Assembly (NCBI RefSeq): GCF_000426585.1
Contig: NZ_AUFQ01000003.1
Span: 124,001 to 188,000, forward strand
Reading direction: 5' to 3'
Source of the DNA: Segatella baroniae DSM 16972 = JCM 13447
GTDB taxonomy: Bacteria > Bacteroidota > Bacteroidia > Bacteroidales > Bacteroidaceae
DNA: 64,000 bases
The notes under the pieces were generated by a model. It searched no databases. It saw only the letters and a program-made list of their open reading frames with translations, and was not told where the DNA came from. Shown one piece after another: positions 17,905-26,774 of the stretch. Numbering within the stretch: the first letter of the stretch is position 1; each line of letters starts with the position of its first letter. A program made the translations under genes and the position numbers.

Positions 17905-18831
17905 ATGGGAAGGCTGAAAGCGACATATCGTTTGCGGGCATTCTACATGCTGCTCTGCTGTCTGGCATGCCCGCCGTGTCATGCCCAAGAGTTGCAGGCC
18001 AAGGTGGTGGTCAACCATGCGCAGATACAGGGTACCGACGCGGCGGTCTTCGATGAACTTCAAAAGCAGATGGCCCAATTTATGAACGACCGGAAATGGA
18101 CTGCACTGCACTTCGAAGACCACGAGCGGATTCCGTGCAGCTTTGCCATCACGGTGACGCAATACGACAAAGGAAGCAACTTGTTCAGTTGCAAGGCATT
18201 GATACAGGCCAACCGGCCGGTTTATGGAACGGCCTACACGACGACATTGTATCACAACACTGACAATGACTTCAACTTCGAGTATGCGCAATTCGACCAG
18301 TTGAATTTCAATCCGCAAAATATCGACAACCAATTGACGGCAATGCTGGCCTACTATGCCTATCTCATCATAGGCATTGACCTGGACTCGTTCAGTCCGA
18401 TGGGTGGCGGCGACTGCCTGATGTCATGTATGACGATTGCCAACAACGCACAAAACCTGAACTTTGCCGGCTGGAAGAGCTTTTCAGACCGCCGCAACCG
18501 CTTCGCCATCATCAACGACTATCTGGACGAAGGATTGCGCCCGTTGCGTCAATTGCAGTATGACTATCACCGAACCGGGCTGGACATCATGGCTGAAAAT
18601 GCCTCAAGGGGCAGGGCCAACATAACGGATGCACTGCAGAACGACTTGAAGAAATGCCACGACGACAAGCCACTCAGCCTGTGGCCCCAGATATGGACGG
18701 ATTTCAAGAGGGATGAGTTGGTGAACATCTACCAAGGGCAGGGTTCTTCGAAGGAGAAGGAAGCGGTTCATGACATTCTTTTAACGATAAACGCAAGCCA
18801 AAACAACGCTTGGGAAAAAATCACACGATAA
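17905..18831 (+). CDS. DUF4835 family exported protein
   Basis: 308 residues with a signal peptide ending near CHAQE (residue 27). The mature part is the DUF4835 family (ELQAKVVVNHAQIQGTDAAV, then FEDHERIPCSFAITVTQY and LLAYYAYLIIGIDLDSF-like segment with GGGD). The family is conserved across Bacteroidota and some annotation calls it the type IX secretion protein PorD; I hold that name less surely. The gene is translationally coupled to recN, whose ATG overlaps its stop by one base (TAATG). A second ATG at 17947 would shorten the signal peptide. Confidence 0.85.
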   Translation: MGRLKATYRLRAFYMLLCCLACPPCHAQELQAKVVVNHAQIQGTDAAVFDELQKQMAQFMNDRKWTALHFEDHERIPCSFAITVTQYDKGSNLFSCKALIQANRPVYGTAYTTTLYHNTDNDFNFEYAQFDQLNFNPQNIDNQLTAMLAYYAYLIIGIDLDSFSPMGGGDCLMSCMTIANNAQNLNFAGWKSFSDRRNRFAIINDYLDEGLRPLRQLQYDYHRTGLDIMAENASRGRANITDALQNDLKKCHDDKPLSLWPQIWTDFKRDELVNIYQGQGSSKEKEAVHDILLTINASQNNAWEKITR

Positions 18832-20492
18832 TGCTTAAACAACTATACATCACGAACTTCACGCTCATTGATGAATTGAACATTCAATTCCATCCCGGTT
18901 TTTCCGTCATTACGGGCGAAACGGGGGCCGGCAAGAGTATCATTTTGGGGGCCATCGCATTGTTGCTGGGGCAAAGGGCGGACACGAAGACCATCAAATC
19001 GGGACATGACAAATGTGTCGTAGAAGCCCATTTCGACCTGTCGAAATATGACATGAAGGCTTTTTTCGACGACAACGACATAGACTATGACGACATGGAC
19101 TGCATCATCAGGCGGGAAATCAACGCAAACGGCAAGAGCAGAGGATTCATCAACGACCAGCCTGCTCCCATCTCCGTGATGCGGGAATTGGGTGAACACC
19201 TGATAGACATTCACAGCCAGCACCAGAACCTGCTGCTCAACAAGGAAGATTTCCAGTTGAGCATTGTGGATATCCTGGCCCATGACGACACCGTCAAGCA
19301 AAAGTATGAAGCGGCTTTTGAGGATTATAGGCTGGCGGTCGGTCGGCTTGAGGCCTTGCGGCAGGAAATAGGAAAGAGTCAGGAGAATGAGGATTTCCTG
19401 AGATTCCAGCAAAAGGAATTGGACGAGGCCAACCTGATGGCCGGAGAACAGGAGGAAGTGGAGGCGCAAGTCCAATTGTTGAGCCATGCGGAAGACATCA
19501 AATCAGCACTGTACAACGCGAGCAACCTGCTGACACAGGAGGGTGCAGGCGTTGTCAACCAGTTGAAAGAGGCTTTCGCGCAACTGCATCACATAGAAGA
19601 GGTGTATCCAGAGATAAACGAACTCGCGCAACGACTCGAATCGTGTTACATTGAAATGAAAGACGCGGCACAGGATATTGACCGACAGGTCGACCAGATA
19701 GACTTTGACCCGCAGCAATTGGAGCATGCCAATGAAAGGTTGGACACGATCTACACCCTGGAAAAGAAATACCACGCTTCGACCGTTGAGGAATTGATAG
19801 ACACCAAGCGCGAGCTGGAAAGGCAGATTGCGAAAATCGACCACAGCGACGAAGACTTGAAACGTCAGGAAGAGCAGGTCGAGCAATTAAAGTCGGTCTG
19901 CAACCAATATGCGGAAGAGTTGTCGGCCATGCGGGCCAAGGCCTCGAAGGCCATTGAGCGGGAATTGCTGAAAAAACTTGTTCCACTGGGAATCGCCAAA
20001 GCCAGATTCGGCATTCTGCTACAGGAAAAACCACTTGCCCATGATGGTAAAGACAGGGTGTCATTCCTGTTCAGCGCGAACTCTGCCACGGAGATGCAGC
20101 CGATAAGTCAGGTGGCTTCGGGAGGAGAAATCGCCCGTGTCATGCTTTCCTTAAAGGCGATGATAAGTGGGGCCGTGAAACTGCCTACCATCATCTTCGA
20201 TGAAATCGACACCGGCGTCAGCGGCAGGGCGGCTGAAATGATGGGGCAGATCATGTACGAAATGGGACAATCCGACCGTCAGGTCATCAGCATCACCCAT
20301 CTACCTCAAATCGCTTCAAGAGGAACGACACACTATAAGGTGTCGAAAGAAGAAACGGCAACGGGAACGGTCAGCAACATGAAGATTCTGTCGCAGGACG
20401 AGAGGATTGATGAAATAGCGCAAATGCTCAGCGGCAGCAACATTTCGGCCGCGGCCATCGGCAACGCAAAAGATTTATTAAACATCAAGTAA
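18831..20492 (+). CDS. recN: DNA repair protein RecN
   Basis: 553 residues, normal length. An SMC-like ATPase that acts at double-strand breaks. Walker A GETGAGKSI is near residue 30, the central region 160-380 is coiled-coil, and the ABC signature ASGGEIARVML with Walker B PTIIFDEIDTGVSG lies near 430-460. The ATG at 18831 overlaps the DUF4835 stop codon and gives the standard MLKQLYITNF start; an in-frame ATG seven codons earlier is less likely. Confidence 0.97.
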   Translation: MLKQLYITNFTLIDELNIQFHPGFSVITGETGAGKSIILGAIALLLGQRADTKTIKSGHDKCVVEAHFDLSKYDMKAFFDDNDIDYDDMDCIIRREINANGKSRGFINDQPAPISVMRELGEHLIDIHSQHQNLLLNKEDFQLSIVDILAHDDTVKQKYEAAFEDYRLAVGRLEALRQEIGKSQENEDFLRFQQKELDEANLMAGEQEEVEAQVQLLSHAEDIKSALYNASNLLTQEGAGVVNQLKEAFAQLHHIEEVYPEINELAQRLESCYIEMKDAAQDIDRQVDQIDFDPQQLEHANERLDTIYTLEKKYHASTVEELIDTKRELERQIAKIDHSDEDLKRQEEQVEQLKSVCNQYAEELSAMRAKASKAIERELLKKLVPLGIAKARFGILLQEKPLAHDGKDRVSFLFSANSATEMQPISQVASGGEIARVMLSLKAMISGAVKLPTIIFDEIDTGVSGRAAEMMGQIMYEMGQSDRQVISITHLPQIASRGTTHYKVSKEETATGTVSNMKILSQDERIDEIAQMLSGSNISAAAIGNAKDLLNIK

Positions 20493-20500
20493 CTGAAACT

Positions 20501-22168
20501 ATGAAGGAAATGAAAATAAGACACATCATTCTCGGGCTTGCATTGGCATGTGGTCTGCCATCTGTCGCACAGCCTTCGGCGGTATTGAAAACATCTAAAT
20601 CCGTATTCACACTAACCACTTTTGCCAAAGACGGGTCTATTCTGGCTTCATCACACGGTGTTTTCGTTGGAAACAATGGAGAAGCCATCGCACTTTGGAC
20701 GCCATTCAAAGAAGCGGACAAGGCTGTCGTCATCGACGCAAACGGCCGAAAGATGGACGTGGAGACCATCGATGGCGCCAATGAACTTTATGACATTTGC
20801 AAAATCAAGGTCAACGGCAAAACCACAGGAGCACCACTTCCCGCGCAACAGGCAGGCGACAATGGCAAAGTATGGCTGGCCACGTATTCTGTAAAGAAAG
20901 GAAATGCGATACAGATATCGATAAATAGTGTGGAGAAGTTCAACTCCGTTTACAACTATTACATCCTCGCCCCCACTGAAAGCGACATGTATTTAGGTTG
21001 TCCCATCCTGAATGCAAAGGGAGAGGTTCTCGGCCTTCTCCAGAAGTCCAACAAAGGGAAGGAAGCGCATGCTGTCGACGCCAAGTTTGGCTTTGACCAG
21101 AAAGTGACCGGAATGTCATTGAACGATCCCGTTCTCCGGTCGACAGGTATTCGTTCCACCCTCCCCGACTCCCATAATGACGCCTTGCTCACCATGATGA
21201 TGTCGCAGACTGCAAGTGATTCCATCAAACACGCCCAGTATATAGCAGACTTCATCAGAAAATTTCCGAAGTCGATAGAGGGATATACGGCCCAAGCGGG
21301 GGAACTGGTCAGCGCCAATCGCTTCAAGGAGGCGGACAATACGATGAAGCAGGCCATCAATGCGGTTGAAAAGAAAGAGGATGCTTATTCCGATTATGCG
21401 AAAATCATTTTTCAAAAAGAGGTATACAAAACGAATGCACCCTTTGCCGACTGGTCTCTGGATGTTGCCTTGCAACAGGCGCAAAAAGCTTACGCCATCA
21501 GCCCCAAGGCCATCTATCTACATCAGCAAGCCCAAATCATCTATGCAAAGGGAGAGTATCAACAAGCTTATCAAATCTTTATAGACCTCACCCGAAGCGA
21601 CATTCGAAATGGGGAGTTCTTTTACGAAGCCGCACAATGCAAATTACAATTGAAAGCCTCGAAAGAGGAATACATGGCACTGCTTGACAGCGCCATCGCG
21701 GCCTGTCCCCAACCACTGACTGCCGTTGCCGCCCCCTATGTCTTGGCTCGTGGCCTCGCTTTCGACTCCTACGGAGAAACCCGAAAGGCACTCGCCGACT
21801 ATAACCATTACGACTCCCTCATGGTTGGAAGAATATTGGAACCTTCGTTTTATTATACGAGATTCAAATGCGAAAGCAAACTTCATCAATATCAGCAAGC
21901 TTTGGCAGACATTGCAAGGGCCATCATAACCAACCCGCGTGAAGCTACGTATTATGCGGAAATGGCCAGCCTGCAATTGAGAGTAAAACTCTATGACCAA
22001 GCTGTCGAAACTTGCGAACGTTGCCTGTCGATAGAACCAGAGTATGCCGATGCGTGGCTGATAATGGGCATTGCCCACAAACAACTCGGCAAAGATGAAG
22101 AAGCACAAAAGGCCCTGTTGAAAGCCAAAGAACTGGGTGACAAAAGAGCCGACCAATATTTGCGATGA
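20501..22168 (+). CDS. Exported TPR protein with a degenerate trypsin-like N-terminal domain
   Basis: 555 residues with a signal peptide (about 1-24, ending SVAQ). Residues 30-210 follow the layout of a chymotrypsin-fold protease: SKSVFTLTTFAKDGSILASS, then GVFVGNNGEAIALWTPF where a catalytic His is expected, YDICKIKVNG with the expected Asp, and YLGCPILNAKGEVLGLL where GNSGGP is expected. His and Ser are absent, so it is probably a pseudoenzyme. Residues 230-550 are TPR repeats, the last ones clear (YDQAVETCERCLSIEPEYAD). Function unknown; periplasmic scaffolding is a guess. It lies 8 nt after recN. Confidence 0.82.
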   Translation: MKEMKIRHIILGLALACGLPSVAQPSAVLKTSKSVFTLTTFAKDGSILASSHGVFVGNNGEAIALWTPFKEADKAVVIDANGRKMDVETIDGANELYDICKIKVNGKTTGAPLPAQQAGDNGKVWLATYSVKKGNAIQISINSVEKFNSVYNYYILAPTESDMYLGCPILNAKGEVLGLLQKSNKGKEAHAVDAKFGFDQKVTGMSLNDPVLRSTGIRSTLPDSHNDALLTMMMSQTASDSIKHAQYIADFIRKFPKSIEGYTAQAGELVSANRFKEADNTMKQAINAVEKKEDAYSDYAKIIFQKEVYKTNAPFADWSLDVALQQAQKAYAISPKAIYLHQQAQIIYAKGEYQQAYQIFIDLTRSDIRNGEFFYEAAQCKLQLKASKEEYMALLDSAIAACPQPLTAVAAPYVLARGLAFDSYGETRKALADYNHYDSLMVGRILEPSFYYTRFKCESKLHQYQQALADIARAIITNPREATYYAEMASLQLRVKLYDQAVETCERCLSIEPEYADAWLIMGIAHKQLGKDEEAQKALLKAKELGDKRADQYLR

Positions 22169-22234
22169 CCAATCTTGCCATTGGTGTTGCAAAGAAAATT
22201 GTGCAAACAGTCAAACAAGAATGGTCAAAAACCG

Positions 22235-22272
22235 AAAAAGCGAGATGTCGGCAATGCGACATCTCGCTTTTT
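22235..22272. terminator. Bidirectional terminator
   Basis: Perfect 16-bp stem (22235-22250 and 22257-22272) with loop GCAATG. AAAAA and TTTTT at the ends give U-runs for both the TPR gene and the convergent serine palmitoyltransferase gene. Confidence 0.9.
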
Positions 22273-22291
22273 AGATATATTTAAAAGCTAC

Positions 22292-23479
22292 TTATTTGAT
22301 GATTCCTTCGGCGGCGAAAACTTTCTTCAAGGCCTGAACACCTCGCTCGACTTGATCTTTCGTATGGCTTGCCATCAATGCAAAACGAACAAGCGTGTCT
22401 TGAGGAGCACATGCCGGTGGTATCACGGGATTGATAAAGACGCCAGCCTCGAAAGCCAACTTCGTTACGACAAATGTCTTGTTGATGTCGCGGACATACA
22501 GGGGGATGATTGGGCTTTCCGTCTCCCCTATTTCAAAGCCTTCTTCCTTAAATCTCTTCAGCGCATAGTTGGTGATGTCCCACAAATGCTCCAAGCGCTC
22601 AGGTTCATTCTGGATGATGTGCAACGCTTCCAATGCAGCAGCCGTTGCTGCCGGAGTGTCACTGGCAGAGAATATATATGTACGGCAAGTATGACGCAAA
22701 TAGTTGATTGTGTCTTTGTCGCCGGCAATGAATCCACCGATAGAAGCCAAGCTCTTTGAGAAAGTTCCCATAATCAAATCAACTTCGTCCGTCAATCCGA
22801 AGTGATCGCAAACGCCACGACCTTGTTTTCCAAAGACCCCAAGACCATGGGCTTCGTCTACCATGATTGAACAATTATACTTATGCTTGAGTTTCACGAT
22901 CTCCGGCAACTTTGCCAAATCCCCTTCCATCGAGAAGACACCATCGACAACGATAAGCTTCACGGCCTCCAAAGGGAGCTTTTGAAGCACTCGCTCCAAA
23001 TCCTCCATGTCGTTGTGCTTATAGTGGAGCTGCGTTGCAAAACTCAATCGGCGCCCATCAACAATACTCGCATGGTCGCGATCGTCACAAATAACATAAT
23101 CGCCACGCCCCGCGATTGCCGGGATAACACCTGCATTGACAGAGAATCCTGTTGAAAGACACAACGCATCGTCCTTATGTTCAAACGCTGCAAGCTCTTT
23201 CTCCAACTGCACATGCAAATCAAGGGTGCCGTTGAGAAACCGGCTGCCGGCACAGCCGGAACCATATTTGTCCAATGCCTTATGCGCCGCAGCAATCACT
23301 CTTTCATCACCAGTAAGTCCCGTGTAGGCGTTAGAACCAAACATCAATACCTTATAGCCTTCCATCGTTACTTCAGGCCCCTGCTTACTTGTGATAGCAC
23401 GGAAATACGGATATACACCTTCCTCCATAAACTTTTGTGGCTCGCGGTAGGCTGCATATCTTTCTTGTAATTGTCCCAT
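22292..23479 (-). CDS. spt: Serine palmitoyltransferase
   Basis: 395 residues. A PLP enzyme of the alpha-oxoamine synthase family that condenses serine with acyl-CoA, the first step of sphingolipid synthesis in Bacteroidales. The N-terminus EGVYPYFRAITSKQG and the stretch LMFGSNAYTGLTGDERVIAA are closer to Bacteroides Spt than to glycine C-acetyltransferase. DEAHGLGVFG and the PLP-lysine segment GTFSKSLASIGG (near residues 208-245) are present. An alternative call is 2-amino-3-ketobutyrate CoA ligase, which I consider less likely. It is divergent from a lipid kinase gene. Confidence 0.92.
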   Translation of the reverse strand: MGQLQERYAAYREPQKFMEEGVYPYFRAITSKQGPEVTMEGYKVLMFGSNAYTGLTGDERVIAAAHKALDKYGSGCAGSRFLNGTLDLHVQLEKELAAFEHKDDALCLSTGFSVNAGVIPAIAGRGDYVICDDRDHASIVDGRRLSFATQLHYKHNDMEDLERVLQKLPLEAVKLIVVDGVFSMEGDLAKLPEIVKLKHKYNCSIMVDEAHGLGVFGKQGRGVCDHFGLTDEVDLIMGTFSKSLASIGGFIAGDKDTINYLRHTCRTYIFSASDTPAATAAALEALHIIQNEPERLEHLWDITNYALKRFKEEGFEIGETESPIIPLYVRDINKTFVVTKLAFEAGVFINPVIPPACAPQDTLVRFALMASHTKDQVERGVQALKKVFAAEGIIK

Positions 23480-23523
23480 TATTTTAAAAAGGTGTAGTAA
23501 ACTACGTTAATTTTTACAGGCTG

Positions 23524-23553
23524 CAAAGATACGAAAAAGATATGACTTCCAAT
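23524..23553 (-). promoter_or_regulatory. Predicted promoter of spt
   Basis: Minus strand: TTG (plus CAA at 23550-23552), about 18 nt, TATCTTTG (plus CAAAGATA at 23524-23531). Leader about 40 nt. Confidence 0.55.
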
Positions 23554-23626
23554 TATTTTTTATGGGAAAAGTCATTTATATGGAAAATTAACATTGGCCA
23601 GAAACAAAGTTGTATGGAATAATCAC

Positions 23627-23634
23627 TATATTTG
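23627..23634 (+). promoter_or_regulatory. Predicted -7 element of the lipid kinase gene
   Basis: TATATTTG, 30 nt upstream of the ATG at 23665. No convincing -33 element at the right distance. Confidence 0.5.
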
Positions 23635-23664
23635 CACAGGACAAGCATTGATATAGCGTGAAAG

Positions 23665-24693
23665 ATGAAGAAAAAGATTGTTTTTATCATGAACCCCATT
23701 TCCGGCACTACCAGCAAGGCCGGCATACCCGATCTTATAGAACAACACATTGATAAAAAACTATTTGACTATCAATTACGACTTACGGAACATGCCGGTC
23801 ACGCGTTTGAAATTGCAACTAAATGCAAGAATGACGGCATTGACATTGTCGTAGCCATAGGGGGCGACGGCACCGTCAATGAAGTGGCAAAAGGAATCAT
23901 AAACTCCAATTCTGCGCTTGGCATCATTCCCTGTGGCTCCGGCAATGGACTTGCCCGCCATCTCATGATTCCGATGAATGTCAAGAAATCAATTGATGTC
24001 ATCAACCAATGCGTTGTCCACCGGCTTGACTATGGTATCATCAATGGTTATCCGTTCTTTTGCACTTGCGGTATGGGGTTTGACGCTTTTGTAAGTCAGA
24101 AATTCGCCGAGTCCGGCAAACGGGGCCCTATCTCTTACGTTGAAAACATCCTCAGGGAAGGGCTCAATTACAAACCGGAAACCTATACGATTGAGGATGA
24201 AAATGGAGTATATAGGTACAAAGCCTTTCTTATCTCTTGCGCCAATGCTTCGCAATATGGCAACAATGCCTACATTGCGCCACAGGCTTCAATGAGCGAT
24301 GGGTGGCTCGATGTCGTCATCATGGAACCTTTTGATGTTCTGGAAGCGCCACAAATAAGTATCGACATGTTCAACAAAACCTTGGACAAGAGTTCCAAGA
24401 TTAAAAGTTTCAAGTGTAAATCGCTCCATATCCATCGGACTCGCCCGGGGGTCATCCATTATGACGGCGATCCTGTCATGACAGGAGAAGACATCAAAGT
24501 GGAATTGGTAGAAAAAGGAATCAACATCATTGTCAATTCCCATGCTGACAAAAAGCTTCGACAGCCCAATCTTATCCAAAACACCGCATGTGAAATCTTC
24601 AATCAGCTCAATAACATTAGGGCCGGAATACAAAAACAGAGTCGGCAGATTCAAGCGGTAAACAAGGTGTTACTCCGAAAACTGAACCTCTGA
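23665..24693 (+). CDS. Diacylglycerol/sphingosine-type lipid kinase
   Basis: 342 residues. It belongs to the DAGK_cat family that phosphorylates a lipid hydroxyl with ATP. IVFIMNPISGTTSKAG opens the protein; the nucleotide-binding GGDGTVNEVAKGI lies near residue 70 and PCGSGNGLARHL near 92. The C-terminal domain has YNNAYIAP-like and DGWLDVVIM segments near 200-215 and HYDGDPV near 270. The substrate cannot be read from sequence; the divergent spt gene 185 nt away makes a sphingoid base or ceramide substrate a reasonable inference. The last 40 residues are basic and low in complexity. Confidence 0.88.
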   Translation: MKKKIVFIMNPISGTTSKAGIPDLIEQHIDKKLFDYQLRLTEHAGHAFEIATKCKNDGIDIVVAIGGDGTVNEVAKGIINSNSALGIIPCGSGNGLARHLMIPMNVKKSIDVINQCVVHRLDYGIINGYPFFCTCGMGFDAFVSQKFAESGKRGPISYVENILREGLNYKPETYTIEDENGVYRYKAFLISCANASQYGNNAYIAPQASMSDGWLDVVIMEPFDVLEAPQISIDMFNKTLDKSSKIKSFKCKSLHIHRTRPGVIHYDGDPVMTGEDIKVELVEKGINIIVNSHADKKLRQPNLIQNTACEIFNQLNNIRAGIQKQSRQIQAVNKVLLRKLNL

Positions 24694-24706
24694 AGCACGC
24701 TTTTCG

Positions 24707-25405
24707 TCAAAGATAAAAATCATCTGTCAACTGCTGATACCACGCACTGCGCAATCCGTTTCCCTCATCCAGCACCTGCGTTTCATGTTCAAATGAAATA
24801 TCATGCCGATTCGTCAGTTCCAACAAACTGCGTTTGGGCATTTTTCTTTCCACCGTTTTCACATCACATCTGCGACTTAGCCTCAAACCTTTCAAAAGAG
24901 CCGTTGACAGAAATGTGTCAACCCGGTCTGTAGGCATGACTACCGACAGGCAGGCGTTTTCATCCATCAAGCCGGTAGTATACAAAATCAACTCTTCAAA
25001 ACTCAAACTATCCGTATGCCGTGCACAGTTCCTTTTGGAATCCGGTGCCTTCAACGATTCAGAAAAGAATGGCGGATTGCTGACAATACTATCAAACATT
25101 TGAGAAGGCGCGAACGATTGCAATGAAGAAGGATATAATAAAATACGTCCACCCATGCCACTTGCCTCCACATTTTCCACAGCTTGTCTATAAGCATCGG
25201 TATCTATCTCGATTCCAACGACATCTGCTTCGGGATATCGCTGTGCCATCATCAGTGCTATCAATCCCGATCCCGTGCCTATGTCCAAGATTCGCTTTCC
25301 TCCTTTTGCCCAGGCGCCCAACAACACGCCATCCGTACCAACCTTCTGTCCGCACCGATCATGCCTGATTGTAAAACGCTTAAAAGAAAACGAATTTCTC
25401 CCCAT
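24707..25405 (-). CDS. trmN6: tRNA1(Val) (adenine37-N6)-methyltransferase
   Basis: 232 residues from the ATG at 25405, one base after the DUF2461 stop; an ATG at 25423 would overlap that gene by 17 nt. A SAM-dependent class I methyltransferase with ILDIGTGSGLIALMMAQ (motif I, near residue 37), VGIEIDTDAYRQA (motif II) and SNPPFF (motif IV, N6-adenine type, near 108). Family features point to TrmN6/YfiC, which modifies A37 of tRNA-Val. It ends a minus-strand run with DUF2461 and nth. Confidence 0.88.
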   Translation of the reverse strand: MGRNSFSFKRFTIRHDRCGQKVGTDGVLLGAWAKGGKRILDIGTGSGLIALMMAQRYPEADVVGIEIDTDAYRQAVENVEASGMGGRILLYPSSLQSFAPSQMFDSIVSNPPFFSESLKAPDSKRNCARHTDSLSFEELILYTTGLMDENACLSVVMPTDRVDTFLSTALLKGLRLSRRCDVKTVERKMPKRSLLELTNRHDISFEHETQVLDEGNGLRSAWYQQLTDDFYL

Positions 25406-25406
25406 G

Positions 25407-26108
25407 CTATTCGTAGTCGTCAATCACATTGTTCATGAAGTCCATCATGGGTTTGGCCACTTGAAAAATCCGTGCGGCTTCCTCCAGCCAGCCATCTCCT
25501 TCAAAGAAGTCATCCGCCACTTTGTGCCAGCAGCAATAATCTTTCATGCGTAGATATGCTATGTACTGATAATCTTTAGGAAAACCAGACGGACACGTCT
25601 TGAGGGCAGATATTCCAAATCCTTTCACTGATTGTTCCCAGTTTCCTTCGTTTGGATAACCGAACAATTTGACAAACCGGCCGTTTTCCACACATTTGCG
25701 CCATTGGTCTATATTGCCCATGATTTCATTCCGACACGACGTAAGAATATTCGTAGGCAACCAATAGCTGCCCACGGCTATCAAGCAGTTGCCTGGTTCC
25801 AAATGAATATAGTAGCCGCCACGTAACGCTTTTTTGCCCTTAGAGCAGATATAAGTTCCAAGATGTTGCTTGTAGGGCGACTTGTCCGGCGAGAAACGGG
25901 TGTCACGATTGAAGCGATATGTACAATCCTTCACCTGCAAATGGGCAATCTCATCGTCAAATGAACCGAAACGTGCAATGGCCTTGGCCACTCCCTCCTC
26001 GAAATCTTTCCGCACAGCCAGGTATTCCGGCTTGTGTTCCTGATACCAGTCACGATTATTGTTCTCAGCAATTGCACACAAATACTTCAATATCCGTCTT
26101 GCATCCAT
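25407..26108 (-). CDS. DUF2461 (TIGR02453) family protein
   Basis: 233 residues. The family is recognised by ENNNRDWYQEHKPEYLAVRK near residue 13, CTYRFNRDTRFSPDKSPYKQ near 62 and GGYYIHLEPGNCLIAVGSYW near 97. Function not established. It lies 2 nt after nth and 1 nt before trmN6, so the three genes are probably co-transcribed. Confidence 0.9.
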   Translation of the reverse strand: MDARRILKYLCAIAENNNRDWYQEHKPEYLAVRKDFEEGVAKAIARFGSFDDEIAHLQVKDCTYRFNRDTRFSPDKSPYKQHLGTYICSKGKKALRGGYYIHLEPGNCLIAVGSYWLPTNILTSCRNEIMGNIDQWRKCVENGRFVKLFGYPNEGNWEQSVKGFGISALKTCPSGFPKDYQYIAYLRMKDYCCWHKVADDFFEGDGWLEEAARIFQVAKPMMDFMNNVIDDYE

Positions 26109-26110
26109 CG

Positions 26111-26761
26111 TTATTCCAATTTACTGTTTTTCATCAATTTGGGACATATCTTTTCAAATTCACACTGGTCGCACTTCGGCTTTTGACTTTGGCAAATATA
26201 TCTGCCATGCAACAACAACCAATGATGCGCTTTAGGAATATCCTCGTTTGGAATGTGTCTTACCAGATATTCCTCCACCTTCTGCGGTGTCGAAGCCGTA
26301 GAAGGCACCAATCCCATCCGATGGCTGACCCGATAGACATGCGTGTCGACAGCCATCGTGGCTTTACCGAACCAAACGGCCTGAATCACATTGGCGGTTT
26401 TACGCCCTACGCCCGGCAACATCGTCAATTGCGCCATGTTGTCGGGAACTTCTCCACCAAACTTCTCTACAATCATTCGAGACATTTCCACCAAATGACG
26501 GCTCTTCGCGTTTGGGTAGCTTACGCTCTTCACATACTCAAAGACGTCTTCCACCTCTGCTTTCGCCATTGACTCCGCATCGGGATAGTGTCTGAACAAC
26601 TCGGGAGTGATTTGATTGATTCGCTTGTCCGTACATTGCGCACTCAGCAATGTTGCCACCAACAACTGAAATGCGCTGCCAAATTGCAACTCAGTCGTTA
26701 CAACAGGCAGCGTACTTCTAAAATGGTGCAATATGAATTCGTATCTTTCTTTACGAGTCAT
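26111..26761 (-). CDS. nth: Endonuclease III
   Basis: 216 residues, normal length. A DNA glycosylase/AP lyase for oxidised pyrimidines. The helix-hairpin-helix LPGVGRKTANVI near residue 114 contains the catalytic Lys, and the catalytic Asp is in AVDTHVYRV near 137. The 4Fe-4S cluster is complete near the C-terminus: C-x6-C-x2-C-x5-C in the segment from ICQSQKPKC to KIC. First gene of a run with DUF2461 and trmN6. Confidence 0.97.
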   Translation of the reverse strand: MTRKERYEFILHHFRSTLPVVTTELQFGSAFQLLVATLLSAQCTDKRINQITPELFRHYPDAESMAKAEVEDVFEYVKSVSYPNAKSRHLVEMSRMIVEKFGGEVPDNMAQLTMLPGVGRKTANVIQAVWFGKATMAVDTHVYRVSHRMGLVPSTASTPQKVEEYLVRHIPNEDIPKAHHWLLLHGRYICQSQKPKCDQCEFEKICPKLMKNSKLE

Positions 26762-26774
26762 ATTCTATTAGATA

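Noticed and set aside
22292..23479. Call as glycine C-acetyltransferase (2-amino-3-ketobutyrate CoA ligase)
   Set aside because: The N-terminal and active-site neighbourhood look more like Bacteroides serine palmitoyltransferase, and no threonine dehydrogenase gene is adjacent.
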